Of a DNA stretch of 23,222 nt, positions 23,206 to 23,222 are shown one piece after another (the stretch's first letter is position 1; each line of letters opens with the position of its first letter). The DNA lies in contig MVAA01000072.1 in assembly GCA_003266105.1 (NCBI GenBank), positions 1 to 23,222 on the forward strand. Direction: 5' to 3'. A program made the position numbers and the translations under genes. A model generated the notes under the pieces. It worked only from the letters and a program-made list of their open reading frames with translations, made no database searches and was not told where the DNA came from. This DNA comes from Methanosphaera sp. rholeuAM6 (GTDB lineage Archaea > Methanobacteriota > Methanobacteria > Methanobacteriales > Methanobacteriaceae).

Positions 23206-23222
23206 TTCTTTACCCTTTTTTT
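23206..23222 (+). terminator. C-run followed by T-run at the window end, possible terminator
   Basis: TTCTTTACCCTTTTTTT directly follows the epimerase stop and runs to the window edge. It is the cleanest example of the C-then-T tract seen after rightward genes here. Confidence 0.4.

Noticed and set aside
1..23222. Mobile elements, CRISPR arrays, tRNA or rRNA genes
   Set aside because: No transposase, integrase, regularly spaced repeats, tRNA cloverleaf or rRNA-like stretch was found. The sigma-like and HTH hits are explained by the genes described.

Overview
The window reads as a chromosomal segment of a methanogenic archaeon of the order Methanobacteriales, most likely a Methanosphaera-like species. 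The reasons are very AT-rich DNA, archaeal genes throughout (two-subunit primase, class I CCA-adding enzyme, the ADH-synthase/DHQ-synthase II route to shikimate, class III signal peptides, a formylmethanofuran formyltransferase homologue), TATA-type promoters and GGAGG/GGTGAT ribosome binding sites. The genus is an inference. I see no insertion sequence, phage gene, CRISPR array, tRNA or rRNA.

Layout, left to right. (1) The start of a leftward gene cut by the window edge (1-71), then aroA'-aroB' (278-2165), the first two steps of the alternative archaeal shikimate pathway. (2) thpR-ubiX-cbiT-cca (2254-5404): RNA 2',3'-cyclic phosphodiesterase, flavin prenyltransferase, cobalamin-pathway methyltransferase and CCA-adding enzyme. 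(3) Tail-to-tail with cca, the leftward primase operon priL-priS (7726-5407). (4) A rightward run (7938-13027): metG, a large zinc-motif protein of unknown function (probably DUF530), a small protein with an AT-hook-like motif and a duplicated HTH-like unit, and a MraY/AglH-like polyprenyl-phosphate sugar-phosphate transferase. (5) Two leftward genes for pilin-like proteins (13961-13040). (6) A THUMP-like protein and an MnmC-like methyltransferase, convergent (14078-15827), both suggesting tRNA modification. (7) Two poorly characterised rightward genes: a single-pass glycoprotein-like protein (16042-16665) and a protein with a decayed Nudix domain and a long charged tail (16927-18099). (8) A leftward cluster (21696-18135): HAD protein resembling EhaR, formylmethanofuran formyltransferase paralogue, PfkB-family kinase and ExoD-like membrane protein. 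(9) A short DUF1616-like sequon-rich membrane protein and a UDP-glucose 4-epimerase-like enzyme (21801-23205).

Most of this is core archaeal metabolism and information processing. The points most worth a second look are: a possible internal translation start inside metG that would give a free tRNA-binding domain; the Nudix protein with lost catalytic residues and a DIII[DE]H repeat tail; the HAD/formyltransferase/kinase trio, which looks like the distal end of an eha hydrogenase operon without hydrogenase genes beside it; the unknown large protein and AT-hook/HTH protein behind metG; and a recurring C-run/T-run element after rightward gene ends. No plainly new multi-gene system (defence, secretion or mobile) is visible.
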